From: Flavihumibacter stibioxidans
GTDB taxonomy: Bacteria > Bacteroidota > Bacteroidia > Chitinophagales > Chitinophagaceae
NCBI RefSeq assembly: GCF_014332695.1
Contig: NZ_MBUA01000012.1
Location: forward strand, 553,858 to 617,857
DNA: 64,000 bases
Direction of reading: 5' to 3'
Part shown: piece by piece, positions 8,358-16,807 of the stretch
Layout of the letters: every line of letters starts with the position of its first letter
Numbering within the stretch: position 1 is the stretch's first letter
Program-made: the position numbers and the translations under genes
The notes under the pieces: model-generated
Told to the model about the DNA's origin: nothing
The model's input: only the letters and a program-made list of their open reading frames with translations
The model's database searches: none

Positions 8358-9263
8358 TCATTTCTTATACAGCTTCAAGGCATCCTTATAGCGGCTGACA
8401 AGTGCTTTACGGAGGGCTGAAGGTTCCAGCACTTTCACCCGGTCGCCCAGTTGCAGCAATGCTTCCACCAGGTCCTGGTTTACCAGCAACCGCAGTTCCA
8501 CCTGCAGGCAGTCCTTACCCGATTTCACTTTTTTCTGTGTTGCATGCAGGGGCAATTCGGCCAGAACCCTGTCAGCAGGCGGATACAATTCCAGCACAAT
8601 TTTCTCCGGTTTGCCGTCTTCCAGTCCGGCACCGATCATGAACCGGGATATCATATCGGAAGGGAAATCCTTATCGGGCTGGTAAGTTTCCTGCAATAAT
8701 TCGAGGTTGCTGATACGGCTGAGCTCATAAGTCCGGATTTTCCCATTCCTGGCCACCATCCCCGCGAGAAACCAGTTTCCACGGTATTCCTTTAACAGGT
8801 ATGGGTTAAGGATATACTCCTTCCCTGGCTGGCCGGAATGATTTTCCAGTATAAAGCGCACCTGCTTCCGGTCAACAATTGCCCTGAAAAGAGGCTGTAG
8901 TGCATGCATTCCCCTTTCCTCACTACCACGCTCAAATGAAACTGCCAATCTTTCTTCCGGTGAAGCTGCCAGTAACATGCGGGCAAAGCCGGTCCAGGCA
9001 TTATGGCCGCAAAAGCGCATAAAATCTTCCAGAACAGGTTTGGCCGCATCGGCCACCGAGTATATATTCCTGGAAGCATCGTAGCTGATATGAATGCCGT
9101 ACTCTTCGCGCAATTCTTCCAGTGCCCGCTGGAAGGTTCGCAGGCTGATATCCATTCCCGCTTCTCTCAGGGCGGACAATAACTGATCCCGGTTTTTACC
9201 TTCCCCTTCCAGCAGGTTGCTGACAAGGGTCTGGTATTGCCGGATTTTTTCCTGGAAAGTCAT
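8358..9263 (-). CDS. WYL-domain transcriptional regulator
   Basis: A 301-residue regulator from the ATG at 9263 (MTFQEKIRQYQTLV). An N-terminal HTH of the YafY type spans about residues 1-65 (RTFQRALEELREEYGIHISY). It is followed by the ligand-sensing WYL module (FRAIVDRKQVRFILE, YLLKEYRGNWFLAGMVARNG) and the C-terminal extension LVEALLQLGDRVKVLEP. An upstream TTG-initiated extension crosses the divergent promoter region and was rejected. WYL proteins bind nucleic acids or nucleotides and control stress or accessory genes. The divergent partner is a TspO-like gene starting 108 bp away; downstream on the same strand is the fucosidase cluster, which it might control. Confidence 0.9.
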   Translation of the reverse strand: MTFQEKIRQYQTLVSNLLEGEGKNRDQLLSALREAGMDISLRTFQRALEELREEYGIHISYDASRNIYSVADAAKPVLEDFMRFCGHNAWTGFARMLLAASPEERLAVSFERGSEERGMHALQPLFRAIVDRKQVRFILENHSGQPGKEYILNPYLLKEYRGNWFLAGMVARNGKIRTYELSRISNLELLQETYQPDKDFPSDMISRFMIGAGLEDGKPEKIVLELYPPADRVLAELPLHATQKKVKSGKDCLQVELRLLVNQDLVEALLQLGDRVKVLEPSALRKALVSRYKDALKLYKK

Positions 9264-9371
9264 CTGGCTGGGTTTAGATTGAAATCTACTTAAAAAAAAC
9301 CATGATCGGATCACCCGAACCTTTAACGGCAACAATTGTTGCAATACCTTAAATTGAAAACCAGGTTCATT

Positions 9372-10163
9372 ATGACAGCAAAACCACTGGCGGTTACAGG
9401 ATTCATTGCCATGCTGGCCGTCATTGCCATCAATGCCATGGCCGTATTACTTCCCCTGAATAATATGAGTACGGGAGCTATTTCCGACCTGTATCCCAAC
9501 CTGTTTGTTCCGGCCGGATTCACCTTCAGCATCTGGTCGTTAATCTATATCCTGCTGCTGATGTTTAACATTTACCAGGTGCTCATCGCATCGGGAAAAG
9601 TGCTGAATCCACTGGCCCCGGCCGGCCGGGGAAGTTCCGAAATCCAGATGTCCGTACTGCGCCTGTTCCTGCTAACCTGCATACTGAATATCAGCTGGAT
9701 ATTCCTTTGGCATTATCTACAGATTCGGTTGTCCGTTATCATTATGCTTCTTTTCCTTGTATCCCTGATCGCCCTGCACAGGAAGCTGCTTGCACTGAAA
9801 AACATCAGTGCCGGCCAGCAATTATTTATCCGCCTGCCGGTTAGTGTGTATCTGGGCTGGATCAGTGTGGCCACCATCGCCAATATTACGGCATGGCTGG
9901 TATCAGAAAGCTGGAGTGGGTGGGGCATTCAACCTGAAACCTGGAGCAGCGGGATGATTATTACTGCCACCCTGCTGGGAGTACTGGCGCTCATCAAATG
10001 GCGGGATCTTGCCTATACGGGGGTAATTTCCTGGGCTCTGTACGGCATCTACTCCAAACAACATGACCATGCCCTGGTGGCCAAAACGGCTACGGCAGGC
10101 ATGGTCATATTACTTGCGGGAATAGTGTTTACTTTCTTAAAAAAGCGGGCTGCTAAATCATGA
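9372..10163 (+). CDS. TspO/MBR-like tryptophan-rich integral membrane protein
   Basis: About 263 residues with seven or eight hydrophobic segments and a Trp-rich pattern (FTFSIWSLIYILLLMF, ISWIFLWHYLQIRLS, WLVSESWSGWGIQPETW). NLFVPAGFTFSIW is the typical entry to the TspO-like fold. Family members bind porphyrins or similar ligands in the membrane. This is the longer Bacteroidota variant, not the 160-residue classical TspO. The second ATG (9372, MTAKPLAVTG) is chosen because the preceding 12 residues are polar and lie in the intergenic zone. It diverges from the WYL regulator and overlaps by 6 bp the convergent 53-residue gene at its 3' end. The biochemical role is not known. Confidence 0.8.
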   Translation: MTAKPLAVTGFIAMLAVIAINAMAVLLPLNNMSTGAISDLYPNLFVPAGFTFSIWSLIYILLLMFNIYQVLIASGKVLNPLAPAGRGSSEIQMSVLRLFLLTCILNISWIFLWHYLQIRLSVIIMLLFLVSLIALHRKLLALKNISAGQQLFIRLPVSVYLGWISVATIANITAWLVSESWSGWGIQPETWSSGMIITATLLGVLALIKWRDLAYTGVISWALYGIYSKQHDHALVAKTATAGMVILLAGIVFTFLKKRAAKS

Positions 10164-10319
10164 GCCCCGCTGCGCGCCACCAGTTAATTTGGTCTGGCGG
10201 CTCTGGGACTTGGAATTGGCTTTACCTTTTGCACCACCGGCCTGGATGCCAAGTTTCACGGTTTGCTGAGCATTCTTCTTTTTATCCTTACTATTCTTAT
10301 TGTTGTTGAGAATTGACAT
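10158..10319 (-). CDS. Small basic Asn/Lys/Gln-rich protein, 53 residues
   Basis: ATG at 10319, stop at 10158. The product starts MSILNNNKNSKDKKKNAQQT and ends TKLTGGAQRGS. It is strongly basic, has no hydrophobic segment and is probably disordered. Support for a real gene: a clear AGGAG Shine-Dalgarno sequence six bases before the ATG (rare in this genome type), low-complexity but codon-consistent sequence, and position just outside neighbouring coding sequence. It overlaps the last 6 bp of the convergent TspO-like gene. It may be a nucleic-acid or ribosome-associated small protein; no family was recognised and no function is claimed. Confidence 0.6.
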   Translation of the reverse strand: MSILNNNKNSKDKKKNAQQTVKLGIQAGGAKGKANSKSQSRQTKLTGGAQRGS

Positions 10320-10373
10320 ATTAACTCCTCTGTATTACGTGATTAATGCTGTAAGTTAGCTAATTCACGGGTT

Positions 10374-10907
10374 TCAGACACCCAATATTTTCGCGTCTAT
10401 CCGGTACTTCGAGGTAATTTCGATGTTAATGTCTTCATTCAGGATCTTATCGGTAGTTACCCGCGTACGGATGTTATAAGTGCCTTTTTTAATGTATTGT
10501 TCCAGTTCCACTTTCTCCGTCGTCAGGCGAATCGTATTGGTTACATTATCTGCAATGGCATTGGCAAATGCGACCTTTTTCTCAGGCAAACCATCGGCAG
10601 AAATATAAATTTCGATATCCTTCAGGAAATCAAACGTGCGGCCGGAAGGCGAAGAAATAACCAGTTTCAGTTCATCCAGCATCACAGATTCAATCATGTC
10701 GATCCGCGAATTGTTCATGGTCATTTCCTTTTCGGCCACAGAGTTTACGGGTGGTGTGCTGACATCAAAAGGAAGCAGGGTGGCGGCTCCCGCGGAAATG
10801 GTCATGCTGGATTTGTCGGTTATGGTAAACTGGGTAAGTTTATCAACTTTGTCGCAGGAAACAAGGAATAATGCAAAGAGGGACAGGGTAGCAATGAATT
10901 GTTTCAT
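10374..10907 (-). CDS. Hypothetical lipoprotein, 177 residues
   Basis: Starts MKQFIATLSLFALFLVSCDK: a lipoprotein signal with lipobox LVSC (Cys18). The rest is beta-rich (FTITDKSSMTISAGAATLLP, FDFLKDIEIYISADGLPEKK, YNIRTRVTTDKILNEDINIE), reading like one or two Ig-like sandwiches. No enzymatic motif was seen. It stands alone on the minus strand between the 53-residue gene and the YoaK-family gene, so context gives no clue. It is probably anchored in the outer or inner membrane facing the periplasm. Function unknown. Confidence 0.85.
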   Translation of the reverse strand: MKQFIATLSLFALFLVSCDKVDKLTQFTITDKSSMTISAGAATLLPFDVSTPPVNSVAEKEMTMNNSRIDMIESVMLDELKLVISSPSGRTFDFLKDIEIYISADGLPEKKVAFANAIADNVTNTIRLTTEKVELEQYIKKGTYNIRTRVTTDKILNEDINIEITSKYRIDAKILGV

Positions 10908-11259
10908 GGTTTTCTATTGGGTGGATAATAATCGAAGATAACGTTTGAACGGATTTTTTAGTGTCCGGGGAAATTGATAATTATCACCACAGCATGCCCA
11001 ATCCCCCTTTTACCTTTGCAAGGGTTAATATTGTTTTCAAGGCTTGCTGGACTTACCGATGTATCCCCCTTTCGGGTGAATCCTAACGGGAACAGGCATT
11101 TCAGCGGCCGGTTATTGATCAATACCTCCAGAGCATGGCCTGTTCTTTTTCCGCGAATTAAGCAATTCCGGTCGGCAATGAGACAGCCTTTTATTATACT
11201 TTTATAATATGCGTTAATAATTGCATCAAATAACCAACTTATAAAATTGCCATTAAACA
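10908..11259. other. Gene-free divergent gap
   Basis: A 352-bp gap between the lipoprotein and the YoaK-family gene. It holds a plus-strand TAnnTTTG match (TACCTTTG, 11011-11018) without a convincing -33 element, and an AT-rich stretch at 11190-11240 that could hold the promoter for the gene at 11260. Short open frames on both strands lack convincing protein character. No RNA gene or repeat was recognised. Confidence 0.5.
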
Positions 11260-12003
11260 ATGCTAAAACACCAGGGAGTAAGGCGAACGCACATCCATAA
11301 TGTCAGGCTGGCGGTACTATTAAGTCTTACAGCCGGATTCGTGAACAGCGAGGGATTTCTTGGATTCTCTGTTTTAACCACCAATGTAACAGGTCATGCA
11401 GCCCTGTTTGCCGAATATATTTCCATTGAAGCATGGACAACCTCCTGGTTGATCGCTACCTGGATGCTTCTGTTTTTAGCCGGCGCATTTGTTTCAAGCT
11501 TTATCATTGATGTGATCGGTAAAAATCAACGGTATTCAAAAACTATTCCTGTAAGTCTTGAGTTTTTGATACTTGTTATCATTGGGTTCCTCGGGCATCA
11601 ATATACCACGAGTGATACAGTCCGGCATATATTTGCTGGCAGTTTGTTGTTTGCGATGGGCATGCAGAATGCATTGGTATCTATGATTTCGAAATCTGTT
11701 GTGCGCACTACCCACTTAACGGGAACCTTTACAGACCTGGGCATCGAACTGGCGCAGTTGAAATTTATTCAATCCGAGAAAAAATCTGAATTAAAATCCC
11801 GTATATGGCTCAGGGTATTTATAATCAGTTCATTTATTGCGGGAGCATTACTGGGCGCCTTTGCTTTCAGGAAATTATTCTACCATTCCTTTTTCATACC
11901 CGCAGGCATTTTGATTTTCGCCTTAATATATGATGTAGTAAGGATTAAGGCAAAGCGCTATTACCGAAAAATTGAGCATAGAATAAAAGGAAGCGCCAGT
12001 TAA
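11260..12003 (+). CDS. YoaK/DUF1275 family membrane protein
   Basis: A 247-residue protein with about six membrane helices. Family hallmarks are the opening LAVLLSLTAGFVNSEGFLGF, the conserved TNVTGHAALFAE, and MQNALVSMISKSVVRTTHLT followed by TGTFTDLGIELA. DUF1275 proteins are widespread inner membrane proteins of unproven transport function. Codon use and GC seem lower than in flanking genes, by eye. A perfect hairpin overlaps the stop codon and serves as terminator. The family call is secure; the activity is unknown. Confidence 0.9.
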   Translation: MLKHQGVRRTHIHNVRLAVLLSLTAGFVNSEGFLGFSVLTTNVTGHAALFAEYISIEAWTTSWLIATWMLLFLAGAFVSSFIIDVIGKNQRYSKTIPVSLEFLILVIIGFLGHQYTTSDTVRHIFAGSLLFAMGMQNALVSMISKSVVRTTHLTGTFTDLGIELAQLKFIQSEKKSELKSRIWLRVFIISSFIAGALLGAFAFRKLFYHSFFIPAGILIFALIYDVVRIKAKRYYRKIEHRIKGSAS

Positions 12004-12019
12004 TGCTGGCGCTTCCTTT
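11986..12019. terminator. Bidirectional terminator between convergent genes
   Basis: Perfect 14-bp stem AAAGGAAGCGCCAG / CTGGCGCTTCCTTT with the 6-nt loop TTAATG. The stop codon of the YoaK-family gene falls in the stem-loop. T-rich sequence follows on both strands (TTTCTTTTC on plus, TTTTATTC on minus), so it can stop both this gene and the convergent metalloprotease. Confidence 0.93.
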
Positions 12020-12030
12020 CTTTTCATTTG

Positions 12031-14682
12031 TTATTTCACCGACAGTGCCTTCTCAATCAGGAAGTTCAGATTCGTGCGGTGTGCACGGGTCTGTTCGTTC
12101 GGACTGGAAGCAGCAGCCAGCATGGATTTAATCTTTTTAAGGGTGGAAAGCGCGGCGGCTTTTGATGCATTGTCATAACCAACCGGGGAATTCACAATAG
12201 CAGCAGATGCTTTTACAAATTCGGTCTGCAGGTTCTGGCGGTAAAGGTTAACCGAACCATTCAGATCCTCATTGAAAATTCCTTTCACCAGGTCACTCAT
12301 CACATCAGCCACACTGTACGAGTTGCCATACAGGGAACTGTTGTTGATACGGCTCATAGTCACGGGGTGCAGGATATGCGCCAGTGTGCTCATCTGCAGG
12401 CTGGCAACAGTTGTTTGCGGTTTCACGTCTTCTGTTCCATTGAAGAAATTGAAACCACGTCGCTGCATCTGCAGGTAAGGGAATAATGCCGCATCAGTAC
12501 TGAAGGCATTAGGGGCATACAGGTATTTGTTCAGTAATGCCATGGCCTTTTTCTGATAGTCAGCTGAAACAGGTGTAAAGGGCTTCGCGGCCGCATTCTG
12601 TCCGGCATAACTCCTGTCCACGTTAACCCCGCCGATATACCGGCTTACTGCTCCAACCATCTGTGCACGCTGGTTCATCAGCTGGTAATAACGGCTGCGC
12701 AGTTCTGCATAGCTCTGGTTGGGCTGACTGAAGCGGGCTTTCAATTTGGGCATCATGGTATTTACCAGTTTCAGGCGATCTTCAGCATAAGCCACCATAT
12801 CGGAGCTCATATCGTTGACCATTACACGCGGATCTATGGCTTTGCCCGGCGCACGCATGTCATCCGCATCATTACCAAATGTCAGGTTAGGTTCTGTGCT
12901 GCGGGACAGGATCTTCCGGAGTCCTTCTTCTTCTTCTTCAGGCCTGAATGGTCTGTAGCCATATTCGATTGCCCAGATATCATATGGTCCGGCTTTTGTT
13001 GTGTAGTAGTCTCCCTGTTTACTCCTGTCGCTGCTGACATTCAGTGAAGGATAATCCATGACTGAACCCTGCAGGCCGAGTTTGCGGGTGATATTCTGGT
13101 CATGAACCTGGTCGGGGCGCAGCATCTGGCTGGCCTTCATGTTGTGGTTCAGTCCCAGGGTATGTCCCATTTCATGGAGTATCAGGTAATACAGGAACTG
13201 CTTGTGCAACTCACGAACAGCAGTGGTTTTCTTTTCGCCGTTGGAACCATCGTCGTCGAGGGTGGCAATTGCCGCCACACCAGCCTGGTATTGCATGCTG
13301 AGTTCATTCGCCAGCGCACAAGTTGTAATATGCCTGTTGCCAAAGGCCGGATATTTACTGGTGTACTGTGACGGGTCGATGGCGGCTGCGGGGTTCTCCC
13401 AGGGCAGATTGGCTGCAAGGGAGGACAGCCCGCCATTAAAGAGGTCATCCTGCACCGGAGCACCGGCCCCGGAACGCCATTCCACCGTGATATCTGCTCC
13501 CAGTATCTGGCCGGTCCGCGGATTCGTAAAGCTTGGCCCGATGGCTCCATACTGGGGATTGGCACTGCTCACCCAACGGATCACATTATAACGGATATCG
13601 GCAGGATCCCAATCGGCATTGTCCGGCATGATCTTCATCACCACGGCGTTCTTAAACCCGGCTGCTTCAAATGCCTCGTTCCACTTTTCACCTGCTTCCT
13701 TCACAATCTCACGCAACTCAACAGGGGTCGTATTTTCAACCCACCAAACGATGGGCTCCACAGGCTCACTGATTGCAGCAGCCGGATCCTTTTTTACCAG
13801 GTTCCAGCGATTGATAATGTCTTTGTATGGAGTAGGTGATATGGAACTCAGGTCATCCACTTCACTGCCGAAATATCCGACACGGGGATCATCGCGACGT
13901 GCGCGGAAATCGTTATTCGGTACTTCTATAAAGGAATGCTGCATCTTTACCCTTACATAACGGGCATCCGTAATGTCTTTTCCGCCACCATTCAATGGCA
14001 TCGGATTGTCGTAAGCCAGTTCTACCAATACATCGGTATTATTGGGGAAGGAACGTACCGTGCCATACTTTGACTTGGAGGGATTATACCCGCCGAGATT
14101 GAACACCGAACCGGGAGGCAGGGTAGGCGGAAATACCGGCTTCACCGGATCGAGTTTGTCGCCCAACAAAAGTCCGTCCACCGCAACCAGGTAACCCAGG
14201 CTGTCTTCTACTGCCACTTTCTCAGCGAACATTACCGCATCGCTCACATCCACATTGGCGGCTTTGCTGATGGCATTCTCCCCGTCGTAATGGAAGTTGG
14301 TATTCTGCTGCTTGAATTCAAGCTTATCAAATGATTTTTCGATTTTGAAAAGAAAGGTTGCCCTGATCATATTCTGGTTCAGGAACAATGCCGTAGGACC
14401 ACCCATGGAAAAACTCTGGTAAATGAATTCCTTGCCTAACTGGTCCTTTTTAACATACATCTGAACGCTGCCTGTAACGGTATCCTGGTAAAGGGTAAAC
14501 AGGCCTTCATGCTTTTTACTCGACTTTACCTTGTCTTTAACGGTAGGTTTCGAAGGTGCCGCTGGTACCGCCTTTTTCGCTGTATCTGCCACGGGCGGGG
14601 CAGCGGCCTTGCTCTTCTTCTGGGCAAATGCTCCCGTTGCCATCAATATGGCCAGGGGAACAAAGAGGGAAGTTTTTCTCAT
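12031..14682 (-). CDS. Secreted zinc-dependent metalloprotease (DUF5117/DUF5118 type)
   Basis: An 883-residue protein with a signal peptide (1-20, GAFAQ) followed by an Ala/Lys/Pro-rich linker. The metzincin-like site HEMGHTLGLNHN (HEXXHXXGXXH) lies at about residue 503. N-terminal beta modules (VTGSVQMYVKKDQLGKEFIY, SFSMGGPTALFLNQNMIRAT) match the DUF5118/DUF5117 region that precedes this protease domain in Bacteroidota. The C-terminal third is helical. Expected to be a periplasmic or surface endopeptidase that degrades proteins or trims envelope proteins. Length is typical for the family. It is a single gene on the minus strand, sharing a terminator with the convergent YoaK-family gene. Confidence 0.9.
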   Translation of the reverse strand: MRKTSLFVPLAILMATGAFAQKKSKAAAPPVADTAKKAVPAAPSKPTVKDKVKSSKKHEGLFTLYQDTVTGSVQMYVKKDQLGKEFIYQSFSMGGPTALFLNQNMIRATFLFKIEKSFDKLEFKQQNTNFHYDGENAISKAANVDVSDAVMFAEKVAVEDSLGYLVAVDGLLLGDKLDPVKPVFPPTLPPGSVFNLGGYNPSKSKYGTVRSFPNNTDVLVELAYDNPMPLNGGGKDITDARYVRVKMQHSFIEVPNNDFRARRDDPRVGYFGSEVDDLSSISPTPYKDIINRWNLVKKDPAAAISEPVEPIVWWVENTTPVELREIVKEAGEKWNEAFEAAGFKNAVVMKIMPDNADWDPADIRYNVIRWVSSANPQYGAIGPSFTNPRTGQILGADITVEWRSGAGAPVQDDLFNGGLSSLAANLPWENPAAAIDPSQYTSKYPAFGNRHITTCALANELSMQYQAGVAAIATLDDDGSNGEKKTTAVRELHKQFLYYLILHEMGHTLGLNHNMKASQMLRPDQVHDQNITRKLGLQGSVMDYPSLNVSSDRSKQGDYYTTKAGPYDIWAIEYGYRPFRPEEEEEGLRKILSRSTEPNLTFGNDADDMRAPGKAIDPRVMVNDMSSDMVAYAEDRLKLVNTMMPKLKARFSQPNQSYAELRSRYYQLMNQRAQMVGAVSRYIGGVNVDRSYAGQNAAAKPFTPVSADYQKKAMALLNKYLYAPNAFSTDAALFPYLQMQRRGFNFFNGTEDVKPQTTVASLQMSTLAHILHPVTMSRINNSSLYGNSYSVADVMSDLVKGIFNEDLNGSVNLYRQNLQTEFVKASAAIVNSPVGYDNASKAAALSTLKKIKSMLAAASSPNEQTRAHRTNLNFLIEKALSVK

Positions 14683-14857
14683 GAAAACATTTTAGAATAA
14701 CAAAATGCTTCATTTCAAAATACGATACAAATAAATTACATGAAATACCGCGGAAAGTGACAAATGGCAGAATGCTTGGATAATTACCCGGAAATGTTAA
14801 GAAATTATAAATAAAATTTTGTGATATAGGTTGGGAACACTAATTTCACCACCGCAA

Positions 14858-14894
14858 TAAAAAAAAGAAGGTCCACTGTAGAAACAGTCGACCT
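14858..14894 (-). terminator. Intrinsic terminator on the minus strand, without an assigned gene
   Basis: Stem of 11 positions with one C-C mismatch: AGGTCCACTGT (14869-14879) pairs with ACAGTCGACCT (14884-14894). On the minus strand it is followed by a U-rich run (TTCTTTTTTTTATT, about 14858-14868). It stops a minus-strand transcript that starts to the right, where no protein gene is found. Confidence 0.75.
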
Positions 14895-15050
14895 CTAACG
14901 ATTGCTTGCCATATAAAAAAATCTTCGAATCTTGTTTTGAGAGTCATCCTTTTCAGGATTCGGGATCGGCCTCTACGATGTTTGCTTTAACGATTGCTTG
15001 CCGTATTTTCAGACCTCTAACGAAATTTTGCCTTCTCAACGACTGTTTGC
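14891..15050 (-). repeat. Five degenerate ~18-nt repeats in a gene-free gap
   Basis: On the minus strand the unit reads about GCAAGCAATCGTTAGAGG. Copies lie at about 14891-14910, 14969-14985, 14986-15002, 15013-15032 and 15033-15050; the second and third abut, as do the fourth and fifth. Divergence between copies is 2-5 bases. Together with the terminator at 14858-14894 they could form a structured minus-strand RNA. The array is not CRISPR-like because spacing is irregular. Confidence 0.65.
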
Positions 15051-15216
15051 TTTCCCGGTGATTGCAGGTCGTTTTTTTTATTTCCCTGAACTCTGATGTA
15101 AAAGTAGTGCGGGAAAATTCATGTCTAAAATCAAAATTGGAAAGGTTTTATTACTCCAAAATGGATATTTTTGCATATAAACCCTTATCCAGCAAGGATT
15201 TGAGAAAAAATAGTTA

Positions 15217-16803
15217 ATGATGCCCAACAGATCAGCAGACGCTTTATTTCAATTGATAAAATCTTTGCACAAGGCTGAAAAGCGGCATTTTAAACTTTAT
15301 ATCAAGCGCAGCTCGGCAAAAGAAGACCTTAAAATCGTCGAATTATTCGACAGCCTTGACAAACTGGCCGATTATGATGAGAAGCTACTGCTCAAAAAAC
15401 TGCCTTCCATCCAGAAACCCCAGTTAAATAATGTAAAAACCCACCTGTACAAGCAATTGCTGGCCAGCCTGCGCGACCTGAAAAGCGCTGATACGCTGGA
15501 ACTTCAGTTGTCGGAACAACTCGACAATGCGCGGATTCTCTACCACAAGGGACTGAAACACCAGGCCCTTCGGATCCTGGAAAGATCGAGGGAACTGGCC
15601 AAAGCCAATGGCAAGTTCAATTTTCTTGCCCAGGTGATTTCGCTGGAGAAAAAGATCGAAACCCTTCACATCACCCGAACCATCCAGGAGAAAACCGAAA
15701 GACTTACCCAGGAGGCACTGGAAATTAGTGCCCATATCGACCGGGTTACCAAACTTTCAAACCTTGCACTACTGTTGTATGGCTGGTATACCAAAAATGG
15801 CCATGCACGCAATGAACAGGATGAAAGCGGCATCCGAAAATATTTCAAGGAACAGCTGCCTTCAGACGCCTTCGAACTAACCGATTTTTATGAACGGCTT
15901 TACCTGTTCCAGAGTTATACCTGGTATGCTTTTATCCGGCAGGATTTCCTGATGTATTATAGATACGCCCAGAAATGGGTGGACCTGTTTGATGAAAACG
16001 AGGACATGAAAAAAGTGGAGATTGGTCACTACATTAAGGGAATGCACAATCTTTTGAATGCTCATTTTGACCTTAGAAATTTCCAGCAGTTCGAATCGGT
16101 TCTTTCAGCATTTGAAGCTTTTGCCGAAACGCCCATCGCCCAGCAGCATGACAATTTTCGTATCCACACCAGCATTTATATAAATAGTGCCAAGTTGAAC
16201 TGGCATCTTATGACGGGCACTTTCAAAGATGGATTAAAACTGGTAGACAGGATCGCCGCCAATCTGGAAGAATATTCATTATATGTCGACCCGCATCGCA
16301 TTGTAGTATTCAATTACAAATTCGCAACCCTGTATTTCGGCAGCGGCGATTACAACACCTGTATTGATTACCTGCAGCGGATCATTTACGATACATCGGC
16401 AGATTTACGAATCGACCTGCAGAGTTATGCGCGCCTGATGCACATGCTGGCCCACTACGAACTGGGTAATGATGAGATCATTGAATCGCTCATCAAATCG
16501 GTGTATCGCTTCATGGCTAAAATGAAAAACCTGACTGTGGTGGAAGAAGAAATGTTCCGGTTTATCCGTCATAATTTTGGTGTTTCGGTACGCAGGATGA
16601 AGCCTGAACTGGAAAAATTCCTGAATAAGATCAAACACCTGGAAAAAAGCCGGTTTGAAACCCGTGCTTTTGCCTACCTGGACATCATTTCATGGGTGGA
16701 AAGCAAAGTGTACGAAAAGCCGATGAGCGAGATTATCCATGCGAAGTATATGGCACAAAGGAGGAGAAGGTATGCCGGAAAAGAAGAGAGAAGGGAGAAT
16801 TGA
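15217..16803 (+). CDS. Helical (TPR-like) cytosolic protein of unknown function, 528 residues
   Basis: No signal peptide or membrane helix. The chain is almost entirely helical with repeated amphipathic segments (LYHKGLKHQALRILERSREL, FATLYFGSGDYNTCIDYLQR, YARLMHMLAHYELGNDEIIE) that look like degenerate tetratricopeptide repeats. The N-terminus (SADALFQLIKSLHKAEKRHF) is basic and helical. TPR-like proteins act as protein-protein scaffolds; no catalytic motif was seen. It stands alone, preceded by the repeat-rich gap and convergent with the small membrane protein gene 4 bp away. The ATG at 15217 is followed directly by a second ATG; either may start. It resembles uncharacterised proteins of Chitinophagia; no specific function can be assigned. 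Confidence 0.85.
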   Translation: MMPNRSADALFQLIKSLHKAEKRHFKLYIKRSSAKEDLKIVELFDSLDKLADYDEKLLLKKLPSIQKPQLNNVKTHLYKQLLASLRDLKSADTLELQLSEQLDNARILYHKGLKHQALRILERSRELAKANGKFNFLAQVISLEKKIETLHITRTIQEKTERLTQEALEISAHIDRVTKLSNLALLLYGWYTKNGHARNEQDESGIRKYFKEQLPSDAFELTDFYERLYLFQSYTWYAFIRQDFLMYYRYAQKWVDLFDENEDMKKVEIGHYIKGMHNLLNAHFDLRNFQQFESVLSAFEAFAETPIAQQHDNFRIHTSIYINSAKLNWHLMTGTFKDGLKLVDRIAANLEEYSLYVDPHRIVVFNYKFATLYFGSGDYNTCIDYLQRIIYDTSADLRIDLQSYARLMHMLAHYELGNDEIIESLIKSVYRFMAKMKNLTVVEEEMFRFIRHNFGVSVRRMKPELEKFLNKIKHLEKSRFETRAFAYLDIISWVESKVYEKPMSEIIHAKYMAQRRRRYAGKEERREN

Positions 16804-16807
16804 GAGA

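Larger units (their letters stand above)
14683..15216. other. 534-bp gene-free region
   Basis: Contains the minus-strand terminator and repeat array described separately. It also has an imperfect stem near 15038-15071 followed by eight T on the plus strand (15072-15079), and a plus-strand TAnnTTTG box (TATTTTTG, 15166-15173) about 44 bp before the ATG at 15217 that is a plausible promoter for that gene. No ATG-initiated frame of convincing length is present. Confidence 0.6.

Noticed and set aside
9263-9344. 27-codon N-terminal extension of the WYL regulator
   Set aside because: It begins with a non-ATG codon in the divergent promoter gap and gives a sequence (PLKVRVIRSWFFLSRF) unlike the family N-terminus.
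10958-11260. 100-codon minus-strand frame and an overlapping 77-codon plus-strand frame
   Set aside because: Neither shows secondary-structure regularity, signal or family motif; low-complexity intergenic sequence is a simpler explanation.
14891-15050. Possible CRISPR remnant
   Set aside because: The repeats differ by several bases and their spacing is irregular (adjacent to tens of bases apart).
14894-15120. Possible small protein on the minus strand (open frame without ATG)
   Set aside because: A frame stays open across part of the repeats but has no ATG or other clear start, ends within the array, and shows no protein-like pattern.
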